Made by a program: the position numbers and the translations under genes
Origin: Dactylorhiza incarnata
Lineage: Eukaryota > Streptophyta > Magnoliopsida > Asparagales > Orchidaceae
Direction: 5' to 3'
NCBI GenBank assembly: GCA_033032865.1
Contig: JAWHQI010000065.1
Coordinates: 3,844,001 to 3,908,000 of the forward strand
Length of the DNA: 64,000 bases
In this document: in pieces, positions 10,236-21,200 of the stretch
Position numbering within the stretch: position 1 is the stretch's first letter
How the letters are laid out: each line of letters opens with the position of its first letter
Notes under the pieces: generated by a model
What the model saw: the letters and a program-made list of their open reading frames with translations, nothing else
Databases searched by the model: none
Told to the model about the DNA's origin: nothing

Positions 10236-10971
10236 TTTTGGAATGTGGTTTCCGCATCTCATTGGTTTGAGAATAACAAATCTCATATTGTATTTGATCA
10301 AACTTAATTTTGTGTTTATAGCATGCAGGAACTCACAGGGATGACACTAGGATGCTACACATTACAAGGCGTATTGAACTTGAACAAAAGAAGCAAAATT
10401 GCTCACTAACACCAGCCAATAGTTACTAACACCTGTGTTAGGCTTAGAATATGCTTATCGTCGATATTTTCCCCTTGTCACAAGTTATTCTAGTCGGCAT
10501 AGATACTTCTCGTCGAAATGGCTCTCATCGATAAAGAGATGTGCCAAGATGAAATTCAAATGAAAATACTAGCAAGAACTGAGGAGCAATTATGGAATGA
10601 AGAAAATGCCAAGCGTTATCGCTAACGCAGAGCAACAAGTCTGCCCAAAATGAACACCAGCGTGATCGAAGGACCAGATCGGGAATGATTGGCACTAACG
10701 CCAGAAATTATCGCTAACACCAGCGTTAAGGATGCCTTAAATAGAACTTGCCTAAGTTATATGATCTCTTTCCCGGTTTGAGGATTAAAGTGTTAAAATT
10801 ATTGGCTTAAGTGCTAACGCTGGAGGTTTCGCTAACGCATGTGTTCGGTATAATGCTCTATAAAAAGACATTCTCGGCTCTAGTTTGAACACTACTGAAA
10901 TTCTAATTCTACCCAGCTGATATACTACTAAAGGGACTTTATTTTAGACGGTTGGAGGACACCCCACTTAC
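10236..10971 (+). repeat. 5' LTR of copia element 2, left half
   Basis: Starts ttttggaatgtgg (a mutated tgttggaatg) and continues 'ttggtttgagaataacaaat', the same LTR plan as the other copia elements. It is cut at 10971 by copia-M and resumes at 39683; cttac is present at both junctions (10967-10971 and 39678-39682). The two halves total about 1468 bp. Gctaacgc words at 10612, 10708, 10811 and 10831 precede a TATA box. Confidence 0.87.
10856..10866 (+). promoter_or_regulatory. TATA box of element 2 LTR
   Basis: ctctataaaaag, placed 17-45 bp after two gctaacgc words (10811-10818 and 10831-10838). Confidence 0.65.
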
Positions 10972-12255
10972 TGTTGGATCGGTAGGCGCCCTTAGGGGGG
11001 GGGGTGAATAAGGGTTTTCAAAAAGTTATATTATATTTTAAAAAGCTTTGAAATAATGTGATATTAAGACAATAAGAAGTCAAGTAAAACAATTAAAATA
11101 AGGTAGGAGACATGCTTTGTTAATATCAAATAAGGTTTTACAAAAGTTGATTTCTATAACGCTAGAAATCAGTGGCGAAGAATAGTAGACTCCTTTTGTT
11201 TTCTATCCCGACTCTCATCCCCACGAACCGGTGGCCCTAGCCTATCCTCCCCAGATTCGGCCTCAAGCCGCTCTAGCCAACCATTCCCCGGATATGGCCT
11301 CGAGCACCGCCAAGACCTAGCCTAGATCTAGTCGCCAACACGAGGCGAATTTCCGCCCTAACTCCTACCCAGACCTAGTCACCAACACGAGGCACTTTCA
11401 CTAACAGTTTACAAGAAATATGAAATGGAAATAATTAAAAACTCCCTCTTGATGAACTTCTGAAGTTGGAGACGAAGATCCGCTATAGAATAAGTGTTGT
11501 AGAAGCGGACTTCGTTTGGATCTGGCGTGATGAGATTCTCCTTCAGAAGTTTGCAGAACTTTGGTAGGACATCAACTTTCGGCCAAGGTAGCCTTTGGAA
11601 TTCTAGCACTCAATCTCTCTCTCTGATGTCTGTCTGAAATGAGAGAAGAGGGATCCTTTTTATAGCCACAGTGCTAGCGCCTGCGCTAGTGGTACTGCCG
11701 GCGCTATCCTATTTTAGGACATATTCTGCGCGACAGAATCTTCAATCCGAGGAAACATTTCTCTCTTGCCTACTGTGCTCCGCATTATCGCCCGCGCTAT
11801 CGGATACCGCCAGGTGCTATCTCCTTCTATAAGTAATCCCGGAATTTGCGCTTAAGCATTCTTTTCATCGATCGAATTTTCGTTGAACGCAGTGATGAGC
11901 ATTTCGTCGAGTGCAGCTTACAGTTCGTCGAGCGAAAGCTAGCGCCAGCGCTAGTACTAGCGCGCCGCGGTAGAGTAAGCAGTTCGTCGAGCACCAGTTT
12001 GCATCTCAGCGGTTTTCCATCCCAGCGGTTTCGTTTCTTCTCAGCGGTTCCTTAGCGCTAGCACCAGGCGCTAGGTGATACCGCCGGCGCTAGAAGGAGT
12101 GTTGAATTTGAAGGCTCAAATTTGGGGGCAACCTTCTTATGTAATCCTTGAGTCATGTGGACAATGTTATCCTGCACACTTAAACACACAAGACCAAATA
12201 CACATAGGTTTTGTTATTCTCAAACCTAGGAGATGCGGAAGACCATGTTCCAACA
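10972..12255 (-). repeat. 3' LTR of copia-M
   Basis: Ends tgttggat...ttccaaca; 1284 bp, almost the same as the 5' LTR after removal of the LARD (1285 bp). Four GC-rich clusters of gcgctagc-type words are at 11672-11710, 11780-11825, 11939-11967 and 12051-12098. The short frames inside (11409-11609, 11846-12055) recur in the other LTR only because it is an LTR. Confidence 0.95.
11655..11710 (-). promoter_or_regulatory. Core promoter of copia-M 3' LTR: inverted motif pair and TATA box
   Basis: The minus strand reads ggctataaaaagg (11655-11667). Just upstream is ctagcgcaggcgctag, a 7-bp inverted repeat with a 2-nt centre. The 5' LTR has the same layout near 39077-39125. Confidence 0.65.
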
Positions 12256-12278
12256 AACTCCCCCTTTTGATAATAACA
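12256..12278 (-). other. Polypurine tract, copia-M
   Basis: On the minus strand ttatcaaaagggggagtt ends right at the 3' LTR start, matching the PPT of element 1. Confidence 0.85.
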
Positions 12279-12723
12279 AAACCATTAATGATAAATCAGA
12301 GCATTAATATATATATATAAGCATCATGAACTACTTGTGTGTGTGTTAGAGTGATGACTTAGGATAATTATCGATTTTAGCATTTAGAATTGCTCCCCCT
12401 AAATACATGCTCCCCATAAGTGAATGCTCCCCTAATATGTAAGCTATCATCTTAATTAAGCATGTTAGTTGTCTATTTTGATAGCGGATTATATTTATCA
12501 TGTTAGTTCTCCCCCTTTTGTTATTAACAAAAGTGGGTAAAGAGACACCACTTAAAAATTGATAGTAAGATAAAAGCATGATCGAGCTTGTAGAGAGAAG
12601 GAAAAGATAACGAGTTTTAGAATACTTTTCATTGAAATAAATCAGAGTTTGAGTATTACGACATTTTCATAAATCAGAGTTTGTAGCATATAAAGAATAC
12701 AAGATAAATGTAAAGTTGCGGAA

Positions 12724-13073
12724 CAACAACAACAACAGAACCCATATAGTCCCCAATCATTGGGGGTATGGGCGGGGAAAGATTGGAAACAGACCTAACC
12801 TTTGGCCCTATGCACAAAGTGGCTTCTCTCAAAGGAGAAAGACCGAACCTTTGACAATAAATGCACAAAGTGGCTGCTCACAGATTACCACTGAAATAAT
12901 GGCCCCCTATACTGTCACGTTTGCTGCGGAATCATGCCCTCAAATCAAAGCCAAAGACATCAGAGAGGGCAGACCAAAGAATCCATTTTGATTTATGTGC
13001 ACATAACCATGCTTCCTTCATTCAGCATCCAGAGCATTGACCTTGCACAAATGTAAGACATAATCATGCCCTC
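12724..13073 (-). mobile_element. SINE-like retroposon with (TTG)n tail and 18-bp target duplication
   Basis: aaatgtaaagttgcggaa occurs at 12706-12723 and again at 13074-13091 and bounds a 350-bp insert. On the minus strand the insert ends with a (TTG)5-like tail preceded by 'cccccaatgattgggg', and has 'ggttcgg' followed by 'gccactttgtgca' twice. This 3' end and tail resemble plant Au-type SINEs; the 5' tRNA-like part (A and B boxes) is not clear. It sits in the 3' UTR of copia-M. Confidence 0.75.
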
Positions 13074-14269
13074 AAATGTAAAGTTGCGGAAGACTTAGAA
13101 AAATAAAATAAACATTTATTGTAAGACATGATGATTCATAACAGATATATGAGTTCAATTTCATAAAGAAGATGTTTTGTAAATCATCGTTCAAGTAAAA
13201 TCTTTAAATTCAATAATAAAGCAACCAAGCATGAAATAATGTTACAAAAAAAAGTACTACAATGTTATGTTAATTCACAATTTCAAAACATACTAAACAT
13301 TCTAGAAGGCATGCTAGGTTATCTAGTGCATTTCATAAATAAAGAGTAGTATAGAATTTGCATTAGGATCCAATACTCATGAGAAGAAGTGTTATGGAAG
13401 ATAATGATGTGCACATAAGTGTATTTTTGAGTAGAGTAAACAAATGTTTTAATCAAAAATACAAGAAATATGTAAAGTAAGAGCACAATAAAGCACAAAT
13501 AATTTCACTTCCACACAGTTCAATGCACAAACAAAAATGTACAACTACCAAGGTGTTTTGCACACACAATGTTCATTAAGACTTATCAGGGTGCAAAGTA
13601 GTGCTTGGGGGATCACATATTTTATTTTTAATTTTGAGACTAGTGATCTGGTGTACTTAAGAGTATGTGGTTTTTATTTGAAAGAAAGATTTGATTTGCA
13701 CAAGATAGTTTACTATTCTTTCCAAGGTGCTCAACCTCACAACGCTTATTAAGACTTATCAGGAGGTTCAAGTAGTGCTTGGTGGAGTTATCTTTGTCAC
13801 TTTATTTTATGGTTTTTGTTTTGTACAAAGTTCTCCGAATACACTTGTTTTGCAAACCAATATAATTTATGAAAAACATAACCACTTTTCTTAACTTTTA
13901 AAAGTGCAAATAAAGGAGTGTAGGTAAGATACTTGTGTAATTTTAATTCATTGTACTAATACTAAACATACACAAGCATTCTTAGATTAAACACATATGT
14001 AGACAATGCCAAAATAAGTGAGTGAATAAAGATCATTATCAAACATAAAACATTTACTCATACTTAGAGGCAAGTTAAGCTTAGTTCTACACAACTTTTA
14101 AAAGATACTTGATGCACATATGAAAAGATATATCAAGGCATGATGAAAACAATGTTCAATGTAGTTTAAAAAGATAAATTGCAACATTATAGAAGTTCTA
14201 AATAATAGGTTAAATCATGCTTGATTTTCATAGGAAAATCCATACAGTTTTTTTGATAGTTTTAATGTT

Positions 14270-14530
14270 TTATATTTTTGTATTTGATTTTTGCAAAAAA
14301 AACAGAGTTTAAACAAATGACAAAAACAAAAAGGCAAAACATATTTTTTTTGTAATTTGGCTTTTGTATTTTTGTATTTGGACTTTAAACAAAAAGGCAA
14401 AACATATTTTTTGTAATTTTGCTTTTGTATTTTTGTATTTGATTTTTGCATAAAAATAGACTTTAAACAAAAAAAGGCAAAACATTTTTTTTGTAATTTG
14501 GCTTTTGTATTTTTGTATTTGATTTTTCAA
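14270..14530 (-). repeat. Short AT-rich tandem repeat in copia-M 3' UTR
   Basis: Segments built of 'aaaggcaaaacat', 't-run gtaatttggc' and 'tttgtatttttgtattt' recur three times with spacings of about 65-85 bp. Low complexity; the small frames across it are artefacts. Confidence 0.7.
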
Positions 14531-14630
14531 AAATGAAATATAATCAGAAGTGCAAAAATAAATAGTACATATAGATTAATATATTTTTAGGAATTTTTCA
14601 AAATTTTAAAAATACAAAAAAATGAATAAG

Positions 14631-14665
14631 TGCGCTAGCGCCGGCGTTAGCGCTAGCGCGGGAAG
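14631..14665 (-). other. Paired GCGCTAGCGC palindromes, copia-M 3' UTR
   Basis: Two 10-bp palindromes gcgctagcgc separated by 8 nt can pair with each other into a 10-bp stem. It is the counterpart of the hairpin at 8404-8437 in element 1. Confidence 0.65.
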
Positions 14666-14809
14666 CAGTACACGATATTTTATGATTTTGAAATTTTTAA
14701 TTGTTGATCTTGATTAAGTGTCCCAATAGTAGTTTCATGCTGAAATTTTAGATTTTTAGGAGATGTTTTAGATGGTTAAAAATTACAAAATTGCGTGTGT
14801 GAATGTGTT

Positions 14810-15604
14810 TTAACTCGAAAGATCTAGGACACCTAACTCAAGTCGTAATAAACGAAATCTTGCATCGGGAAGAGGTTTAGTAAATATGTCAGCGAGTTGA
14901 GAGTCCGTGCCAATGAAACTTACTTTTACATGCTCTTTCTTAATGTGATCCTTAATGAAATGATGACGAACATCGATGTGTTTGGATCTAGAATGGTGTA
15001 CGAGATTATATGTGAGGTCTATTGCACTTTTGTTGTCACATTTAAGATCAATGTTTTTGAGATGAAATCCAAAATCCTCTAGTGTTTGGCTCATCCATAA
15101 CGCCTGTGCACAACAACTACCAAGTGCGATATATTCGGCCTCCGTGGTGGAGAGTGCAACCGAGGATTGTTTCCAACTAGACCAAGCAACTAAAGAGGGT
15201 CCTAAAAAGTGACAAGTACCGCTAGTGCTTTTTCGATCTAGTGAACACCTGGCGTAGTCCGAATCGGAATAGCCGTGGAGTGTGAATGAATCAATGTGTG
15301 GGTACCATAATCCTAATTTAGATGACCCTAATAGATAACGAAAAATACGTTTTACCGCTTTTAAATGAGATTCTTTTGGATTGGCTTGAAAGCAAGCACA
15401 TAAACATACGGTAAACATTATATCTGGTCTAGATGCACTTAAGTAAAGAAGAGATCCTATCATTCCTCTATATAACGTTTGATCAATGGAAATTCCAGAT
15501 TCATCTTTTCCTAATTTTAAAGAAGCACTCATAGGAGTAGAAGCTTGTTTAAGATTTTCAAATCCAAATCGTTTAAGCATATCGTGAACATATATTTTTG
15601 GCAA
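14810..15604 (-). pseudogene. Copia-M RNase H and C-terminal pol
   Basis: The 264-residue frame starts in the RT thumb (KIYVHDMLKRFGFENLKQAS, TPMSASLKLGKDE), passes YRGMIGSLLYLSASRPDIMF, and carries a full copia RNase H: YSDSDYARCSLDRKSTSG, ALSTTEAEYIALGSC, LKCDNKSAIDL and SKHIDVRHHFIKDHI, then the end motif DIFTKPLPDARF. All four acidic positions are present. The frame overlaps the RT frame by 76 nt in a different phase, so one frameshift near 15560 separates them. The stop at 14810 is the natural pol end. Confidence 0.9.
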
Positions 15605-16293
15605 ATAAAGATACCATCAGTTCGTTGTGAGATTTGAAAACCAAGAAAATACGATAGTTCTTCTACAAGGCTCATTTCAAATTCTTTTTTCATTACTAAG
15701 ACTACTTCATTACACAATTCTTCATTAGTGGCTCCAAAAATGATATCATCAGCATATATTTGTAAAATAATTAGATCATTTTTATTATGCTTATTGAAGA
15801 GTGTGTTGTCGGCACTTCCCATAACATAACCGTGCTTTAACAAAAACGATGTAAGTCGATCATACCATGCACGGGGCGCTTGTTTTAAACCATAAAGTGC
15901 TTTTTCTAATTTGTAAACATGATTAGAGAATTTTTCATTTATGAAACCAGGGGGTTGTTCTACATAAACTTTTTCTTTTGTAAACTCGTTTAAAAGGGCA
16001 CTTTTAACATCCATTTGAAATAATTTTATTCTTTTAAAACTCGCAAATGCCAAAAATATTGGTATAGATTCTAAGCGAGCAACGGGTGTAAAAGTTTCTT
16101 CAAAATCTACCCCCTCGATTTGAGAATAACCTTGAGCAACTAAGTGTGCTTTATTTCTTATAATCCTAGATTCACCATCTAATTTATTTTTAAAGATCCA
16201 TTTTACGCCGATAATTCGATGATTAGATGGTCTATCTACTAGATTCCTAACTTTATTTCTTTCAAATTGACCTAACTCTTCATTCATAGCCAA
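15529..16293 (-). pseudogene. Copia-M reverse transcriptase
   Basis: Residues give the standard copia RT series: AMNEELGQFERNKVRNLV, IIGVKWIFKNKLDGES, RNKAHLVAQGYSQIEGVDF, ETFTPVARLESIP, FQMDVKSALLNEF (usually AFLNG), VYVEQPPGF, LYGLKQAPRAWYDRL and the catalytic LQIYADDIIFGATN. YADD is intact. Upstream the linker to the integrase is readable at 16294-16608 (acidic EEEPSKEEEEKSKEDEYVPP) but has stops near 16395 and 16305. The upstream neighbour is the gag-only Tat element inserted at 16614, which separates RT from integrase. Confidence 0.9.
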
Positions 16294-16608
16294 AAACCAA
16301 AATTAGTCATTTAAAGCGGTGGAAACATTTTTAGGTTTGATTTCGGAAACAAAGCAAATATTTGAAAACGTTTCATGAAGAGAGGATCAAGTTCTTACCC
16401 CAGTAGAAAGTTCCCCAATGACTAGCTCTTTTGGATGATTTTTTGAGAAGTTCAAAACACTTGGAGGTACATATTCATCTTCCTTGGACTTCTCCTCCTC
16501 TTCTTTGGAAGGTTCCTCTTCATCGTGCTCCAAAGATGGCAAAGGTTCATCATTTGTACCTGTAGGAAGCTTCTCTGCACACAGAATAAACTCATCAAAT
16601 TTAACATT
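16294..16608 (-). pseudogene. Copia-M integrase-RT linker
   Basis: Minus-strand reading in the pol frame gives FDEFILCAEKLPTGTNDEPL, an acidic stretch and VIGELSTGVRT, then stop codons before the RT start. It continues the integrase that ends at 25695; rejoining is supported by the aatag duplication at 16609-16613 and 25690-25694. Confidence 0.75.
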
Positions 16609-17113
16609 AATAGCGTTGATGCCGAAATTGTCCCCACGCCCTCGAGAAGGAATGAGAGGGGGTAGTGGTCGAGTAGCTGGTTACTTGAGTCGCAAATGAA
16701 GAGCTGAACGAGAGAAAAGAAGAGGGGGCCGCTAGCTTGAGGCGAGGCCAGACTTCGCCCGCCGCGGCAAATGCCACTCATGCGGCGGGCTTTCCCTTTA
16801 TTTAATAATCTGTATTACAGCTCGTTGTGTTTAGTACATGGAAATACAATGAATACAAGAGAGTTGCGGGTAAGAAAAGAAAGCCGTTCGGGCTGTTTGC
16901 TGAGGTCGCCCGGACAGGTCGCCCGGGCTGTTTGCTGAGGTCGCCCGGACAGGTCGCCCGGGCTGTTTGCTGAGGCCGCCCGGCCTGTTGTTGAGACCGC
17001 CCGAACTGGCAGTTAGGAGTTCGTCGGTCAGACCGCTAGTAGCTGCGGTCTGGCTATTTCTAGCCGCCAGTTTTGTCCCCCAACTTGCCTGTCCTCTGTT
17101 CATGGTCGAGGGT

Positions 17114-17125
17114 CCTATTTATAGG
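17114..17125 (-). promoter_or_regulatory. TATA box of the gag-only Tat element 3' LTR
   Basis: The minus strand reads cctataaatagg, downstream of the GC-rich repeats and upstream of the leader. The same string is at 24710-24721 in the 5' LTR. Confidence 0.75.
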
Positions 17126-17189
17126 CTCTAGATCGATGTCGTCACCTCCGGTGAGCCGGTGACCGGATCCCTACCCGTGCGGTCTGAAC

Positions 17190-18010
17190 AATGGAGACCG
17201 CCTACCCGCGCGGTCTGAAGGACGAGACCGCCTACCCGCGCGGTCTGAAGGACGAGACCGCCTACCCGCGCGGTCTAAAGGAGGAGGCCGCCCCTGCTGG
17301 GTCTGAAGGGGGAGGCCGCCTACCCGCGCGGTCTGAAGGACGAGACCGCCTACCCGCGCGGTCTAAAGGAGGAGGCCTCCCCTGCTGGGTCTGAAGGGGG
17401 AGGCCGCCTACCCGCGCGGTCTGAACAATGGAGACCGCCTACCCGCGCGATCTAAAGGAGGAGGCCGCCCCTGCTGGTTCTGAAGGGGGAGGCCGCCTAC
17501 CCGCGCGGTCTGAAGGACGAGACTGCCTACCCGCGCGGTCTAAAGGAGGAGGCCGCCCCTGTTGGGTCTGAAGGGGGAGGCCTCCTACCCGCGCGGTCTG
17601 AAGGACGAGACCGCCTACCCGCGCGGTCTAAAGGAGGAGGCCGCCCCTACTGGGTCTGAAGGGGGAGGCCGCCTACCTGCGCGGTCTGAAGTACGAGACC
17701 GCCTACCCGCGCGGTCTAAAGGAGGAGGCCGCCCCTGCTGGGTCTGAAGGGGGAGGCCGCCTACCCGCGCGGTCTGAAGGATGAGACCGCCTACCCGCGC
17801 GGTCTAAAGGAGGAGGCCGCCCCTGCTGGGTCTGAAGGGGGAGGCCGCCTACCTGCGCGGTCTGAAGGATGAGACCGCCTACCCGCGCGGTCTAAAGGAG
17901 GAGGCCGCTCCTGCTGGGTCTGAAGGGGGAGGCCGCCTACCCGCGCGGTCTGAAGGACGAGACCGCCTACCCGCGCGGTCTAAAGGAGGAGGCTGCCCCG
18001 GCTGGGCGAC
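17190..18010 (-). repeat. GC-rich U3 tandem repeats, 3' LTR
   Basis: Modules of about 28-30 bp alternate in sets of three: 'gaccgcctacccgcgcggtc' with tgaaggac, the same with taaaggag, and a 'ggccgcccctgctgggtctg' module, giving a composite of about 90 bp repeated roughly nine times. The first module is an imperfect palindrome (gaccgc...gcggtc). Frames across it are artefacts of the repeat. Confidence 0.9.
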
Positions 18011-18229
18011 CTGAGGAAGGAGACCACCCCTGCTGGGCGGGCAGGAGATCCCTAGCCGCATGACCTGTAGGAGAAACGCAGAAAAAATCTCCTCGAAAAA
18101 GATCGCCGATTTCTGGGTAAACATAATCCCCGCACTTTTTCAAGTTCCAGAAAGAACTTCGAAAAAGTAAGACTTACCCACAAAAATCGTGATCCGCCTC
18201 TCACAAATTGCTAGAACAAGGATAAGAGA

Positions 18230-21200
18230 AGGAGAGAGCAAGTACCTGCTCATGACTTGCCAATAGATGCTAACCTCTGAAGAAAACTCGCGATCACCTG
18301 CTAATTTCTGTAAAAGAAAACTTAAAGCAGGTATAAAAGAATATAACGCGAGTACCTGAAGGAAACTCGCGATCACCTGCTAATTTCTGCAAAAGAAAAC
18401 TCAAAGCAGGTATGAAATATAATGCGAGTACCTGAAGATACCTCGCGAACATCTGCTAATCTCTGCAAAAAGAGAACTCAAAGAAGGTATGAAAAATAAC
18501 GCGAGTACCTGAAAAGAACTCGCGAACACCTGCTAATCTCTGCAGAAGAGAACTCACAACAGGTATAAAATATAATATAACGCGAGTACCTGAAGAGAAC
18601 TCGCGAACACCTGCAGATCTCTGCAAAAGAGAATTCAAAGCAGGTAGAAAACATAACGCGAGTACCTGAAGAGAACTCGCGAACACCTGCAAATCTCTGC
18701 AAAAGAGAACTCAGGAGCAGGTATAAAACAATCTATAACGTGAGTACCTGAAGAGAACTCGCGAATACCTGCTAATCTCTGCAAAAACAGAACTTAAAGC
18801 AGGTATAAAATAATCTGTAGCGCGAGTACCTGAAGAGAACCCGCGAATACCTGCCAATCTCTGCAAAAACAGAACATAAAGCAGGTATAAAACAATCTGT
18901 AACGCGAGTACCTGAAGAGAACTCGCGAATACCTGTTAATCTCTGCAAAAAGAGAACATAAAGCAGGTATAAAACAATCTATAATGCGAGTACCTGAAGA
19001 GAACTCGCGAATACCTGCTAATCTCTGCAAAAGATAACTCAAAGCAGGTATGAAATATAATATAACGCGAGTACCTGAAGAGAACTCGCGAACACCTGCA
19101 AATCTCTACAAAAGAGAATTCAAAGCAGGTAAAAAATATAACACGAGTACCTGAAAAGAACTCGCGAACACCTGCAAATCTCTGCAAAAGAGAATTCAAA
19201 GCAGGTAAAAAACATAACGCGAGTACCTGAAGAGAACTCGCGAACACCTGCAAATCTCTGCAAAAGAGAATTCAAAGCAGGTATGAAACATAACGCGAGT
19301 ACCTGCAAAGAACTCGCGAACACCTGCTAATCTCTGCAAAAGAGAACTCACAGCAGGTATAAAATATAATATAACGCGAGTACCTGAAGAGAACTCGCGA
19401 ACACCTGCAAATCTCTGCAAAAGAGAATTCAAAGCAGGTAAAAAACGTAACGCGAGTACCTGAAGAGAACTAGCGAACACCTGCAAATCTCTGCAAAAGA
19501 GAACTCACAGCAGGTATAAAATATAATATAACGCGAGTACCTGAAGAGAACTCGCGAATACCTGCTAATCTCTGCAAAAGAGAACTCACAGCAGGTATAA
19601 AATATAATATAACGCGAGTACCTGAAGAGAACTCGCGAATACCTGCTAATCTCTGCAAAAACAGAACATAAAGCAGGTATAAAACAATCTATAACGCGAG
19701 TACCTGAAGAGAACTCGCGAATACCTGCTAATCTCTGCAAAAAGAGAACATAAAGCAGGTATAAAACAATCTATAATGCGAGTACCTGAAGAGAACTCGC
19801 GAATACCTGCTAATCTCTGCAAAAGATAACTCAAAGCAGGTATGGAATATAATATAACGCGAGTACCTGAAGAGAACTCGCGAATACCTGCTAATCTCTG
19901 CAAAAACAGAACTTAAAGCAGGTATAAAATAATTTGTAGCGCGAGTACCTGAAGAGAACCCGCGAATACCTGCCAATCTCTGCAAAAACAGAACATAAAG
20001 CAGGTATAAAACAACCTATAACGCGAGTACCTGAAGAGAACTCGCGAATACCTGCTAATCTCTGCAAAAACAGAACTTAAAGCAGGTATAAAATAATCTG
20101 TAGCGCGAGTACCTGAAGAGAACCCGCGAATACCTGCCAATCTCTGCAAAAATAGAACATAAAGCAGGTATAAAACAATCTATAACGCGAGTACCTGAAG
20201 AGAACTCGCGAATACCTGTTAATCTCTGCAAAAAGAGAACATAAAGCAGGTATAAAACAATCTATAATGCGAGTACCTGAAGAGAACTCGCGAATACCTG
20301 CTAATCTCTGCAAAAGATAACTCAAAGCAGGTATGAAATATAATATAACGCGAGTACCTGAAGAGAACTCGCGAACACCTGCAAATCTCTACAAAAGAGA
20401 ATTCAAAGCAGGTAAAAAACATAACGCGAGTACCTGAAGAGAACTCGCGAACACCTGCAAATCTCTGCAAAAGAGAATTCAAAGCAGGTAAAAAACATAA
20501 CGCGAGTACCTGAAGAGAACTCGCGAACACCTGCAAATCTCTGCAAAAGAGAATTCAAAGCAGGTATGAAACATAACGGGAGTACCTGCAAAGAACTCGC
20601 GAACACCTGCTAATCTCTGCAAAAGAGAACTCACAGCATGTATAAAATATAATATAACGCGAGTACCTGAAGAGAACTCGCGAACACCTGCAAATCTCTG
20701 CAAAAGAGAATTCAAAGCAGGTAAAAAACGTAACGCGAGTACCTGAAGAGAACTCGCGAACACCTGCAAATCTCTGCAAAAGAGAATTCAAAGCAGGTAA
20801 AAAATATAACGCGAGTACCTGAAGAGAACTAGCGAACACCTGCAAATCTCTGCAAAAGAGAACTCACAGCAGGTATAAAATATAATATAACGCGAGTACC
20901 TGAAGAGAACTCGCGAATACCTGCTAATCTCTGCAAAAGAGAACTCACAGCAGGTATAAAATATAATATAACGCGAGTACCTGAAGAGAACTCGCGAATA
21001 CCTGCTAATCTCTGCAAAAACAGAACATAAAGCAGGTATAAAACAATCTATAACGCGAGTACCTGAAGAGAACTCGCGAATACCTGCTAATCTCTGCAAA
21101 AAGAGAACATAAAGCAGGTATAAAACAATCTATAATGCGAGTACCTGAAGAGAACTTGCGAATACCTGCTAATCTCTACAAAAGATAACTCAAAGCAGGT

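Larger units (their letters stand above)
12279..14809 (-). other. 3' untranslated region of copia-M
   Basis: No coding frame is shared with relatives. Large parts match the 3' UTR of element 1 (8300-10058). A segment with 'gacttatcagg' and 'gtagtgcttgg' occurs twice (about 13577-13610 and 13752-13785), a small internal duplication. A SINE-like insert is at 12724-13073. Confidence 0.7.
16614..18123 (-). repeat. 3' LTR of the gag-only Tat element
   Basis: 1510 bp. The right LTR starts tgttgatgcc; here the first base is mutated (cgttgatgcc). Both end in ctgggtaaaca. The U3 half (17190-18010) consists of GC-rich tandem repeats; R/U5 is 16614-17110 on the minus strand. Confidence 0.93.

Noticed and set aside
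13537..13752. 71-codon plus-strand frame in the copia-M 3' UTR
   Set aside because: The homologous UTR of element 1 has no such frame, and it spans a small duplication.
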